This document shows, one piece after another, positions 63,237 to 64,000 of a stretch of 64,000 nucleotides of DNA. Source of the stretch: Rhodanobacter sp. A1T4. Lineage in GTDB: Bacteria > Pseudomonadota > Gammaproteobacteria > Xanthomonadales > Rhodanobacteraceae. The notes beneath the pieces were generated by a model. It searched no databases, was not told where the DNA came from, and worked only from the letters and a program-made list of their open reading frames with translations. Position numbers and translations under genes: made by a program. The stretch covers positions 596,330 to 660,329 of the forward strand of contig NZ_JACHCP010000002.1 in the NCBI RefSeq assembly GCF_014207185.1. The letters are read 5' to 3'. The number at the start of each line of letters is the position of its first letter. The stretch's first letter is position 1.

Positions 63237-64000
63237 TCAGAACGCCAACGCGACCTGGGCTTTCACGCCGCGATCGTTTTCGTGGCTGGCGTGAGCATAG
63301 GTACCGTCGAGGCTGGCCGTCCAACCATGACGGAGTTCGGCCGACAGGCCCCCACTGACGGTTTCGAGCAGTCGACCCGTCTTGACGCCATCGGTGCGGA
63401 ACGCTGTGCCTGGCGCGGCTTCAAAGCTGACGTCTGCGGTGCCCATGGCGTCACCTTGCTGGCGACCGATGGCGACCGTGAGCTCCGGCATGATCGTTCC
63501 GCCGTCAGCCTGAACATCCTGCGACAGATGCAGGCCGCTGGAGATCACGGAGGACTCCCTACTGTTGCCATGCACATTCACGTCCAGCGACTGGCCGCTG
63601 TCTTCCTGCACCAGACCGTGCTTTACGTAGGCGCCGTCATAGGCGACAAACGGCACCACTTGCGTGCTGCCAAAGCTGCCGCGATAGCCCAGCTCCAGGG
63701 ATAGGGCCGCGGCGTTTTGATGATACGAAGCACTGGCGGTCTGTCCCACCGCATTGCCCACGGTGACATAGCGGGTGGTGCGCACCTGGGGGTTGGCATA
63801 GCCCATATTCGCGTTTCCATACCACGCATCATTCGGGCCGAACACGCCAGCGAGATAAAAGCCGAACTGCGGTGTATTCAAACGGGCATGATCACCGTTG
63901 GACAGATTCAGATTGGCACGGTTCTGCCCAACGAACGCCCCGAGCTTGAGCCAATCAGCGATCTGGTTTTGCAGGCCGGCGTAGCTGCCTTGATCGTCTA
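63237..64000 (-). CDS. Autotransporter outer-membrane beta-barrel domain (partial)
   Basis: The C-terminal 254 codons of a type V autotransporter; the frame stays open to the window edge, so the 5' part lies outside. The sequence alternates hydrophobic and polar residues as in beta strands (YAGLQNQIADWLKLGAFVG, AALSLELGYRGSFGSTQVVP, GLSAELRHGWTASLDGTYAH) and ends in VALAF, the terminal Phe signature recognised by the BAM machinery. It anchors an unseen passenger domain in the outer membrane. A TTG-initiated shorter frame at 63881 is not a real start. Confidence 0.87.
   Translation of the reverse strand, partial: DDQGSYAGLQNQIADWLKLGAFVGQNRANLNLSNGDHARLNTPQFGFYLAGVFGPNDAWYGNANMGYANPQVRTTRYVTVGNAVGQTASASYHQNAAALSLELGYRGSFGSTQVVPFVAYDGAYVKHGLVQEDSGQSLDVNVHGNSRESSVISSGLHLSQDVQADGGTIMPELTVAIGRQQGDAMGTADVSFEAAPGTAFRTDGVKTGRLLETVSGGLSAELRHGWTASLDGTYAHASHENDRGVKAQVALAF

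Noticed and set aside
1..64000. tRNA, rRNA or riboswitch genes
   Set aside because: No cloverleaf-like segment, rRNA motif or known riboswitch core was recognised by reading; a covariance-model scan would be decisive.

Overview
The window looks like chromosomal DNA of a high-GC gammaproteobacterium of the Xanthomonadales (Lysobacterales), most likely Rhodanobacteraceae (Dyella/Rhodanobacter/Luteibacter-like). Evidence: three large TonB-dependent receptors of the Xanthomonas/Caulobacter carbohydrate type, a sux-like sucrose locus containing an amylosucrase-family enzyme, a lexA-imuA-imuB-dnaE2 SOS cassette, and xanthomonad-style dispersed repeats. The assignment is inferred from protein families and gene order; no rRNA or tRNA gene was seen.

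Layout. 0.3-2.0 kb: membrane cytochrome b plus a Tat/lipoprotein molybdopterin oxidoreductase. 2.0-9.4 kb: sucrose locus on the minus strand (LacI regulator, TonB receptor, amylosucrase-type GH13_4, MFS permease). 9.6-22 kb: M28 peptidase, GH13 alpha-glucosidase, maltodextrin-type TonB receptor, secreted GH13 amylase, a third TonB receptor and a CPA2 antiporter. 22.4-31.5 kb: transglutaminase/DUF2126, circularly permuted ATP-grasp/alpha-E, transglutaminase and zinc-peptidase cluster (a predicted peptide-ligation system) with a TauE/SafE permease inside it. 31.6-33 kb: cycA. 33.3-40.7 kb: GH31 alpha-glucosidase, six-hairpin glycosidase, MFS sugar permease, LacI regulator. 40.9-42.7 kb: recQ. 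42.7-47.7 kb: accessory island with dispersed inverted repeats, a small integron-type cassette array without integrase, a large serine recombinase and an AT-rich repeat cluster. 47.8-53.5 kb: lexA-imuA-imuB-dnaE2 mutasome operon. 53.8-63 kb: a redox/stress gene run (aldo-keto reductase, cupins, SDR, DUF2255, alcohol dehydrogenase, carboxymuconolactone decarboxylase), a Bcr/CflA exporter, a decayed PQQ-dehydrogenase fragment and a LysR regulator. The last 760 bp are the C-terminal barrel of an autotransporter entering from beyond the window.

How it works together. Alpha-glucan use appears to be one regulon split over two loci 20 kb apart: the same 14-bp palindrome (TGMATACGTATKCA) precedes the GH13 alpha-glucosidase, the maltodextrin TonB receptor, the GH31 alpha-glucosidase and the six-hairpin glycosidase/MFS unit, each with a -10-like TANNNT about 30 bp downstream. 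The LacI protein at 39.6-40.7 kb is the natural candidate regulator. The sucrose locus carries a different palindrome (TGCAATCGATTGCA) before its receptor. The lexA operator is also unusual: 9-bp arms overlapping the ribosome binding site. The most noteworthy unexplained structures are the shared operator, the attC array with an attC-encoded protein tail, a triple stem-loop with GGA in every loop, and the GGTAAT cluster upstream of lexA.
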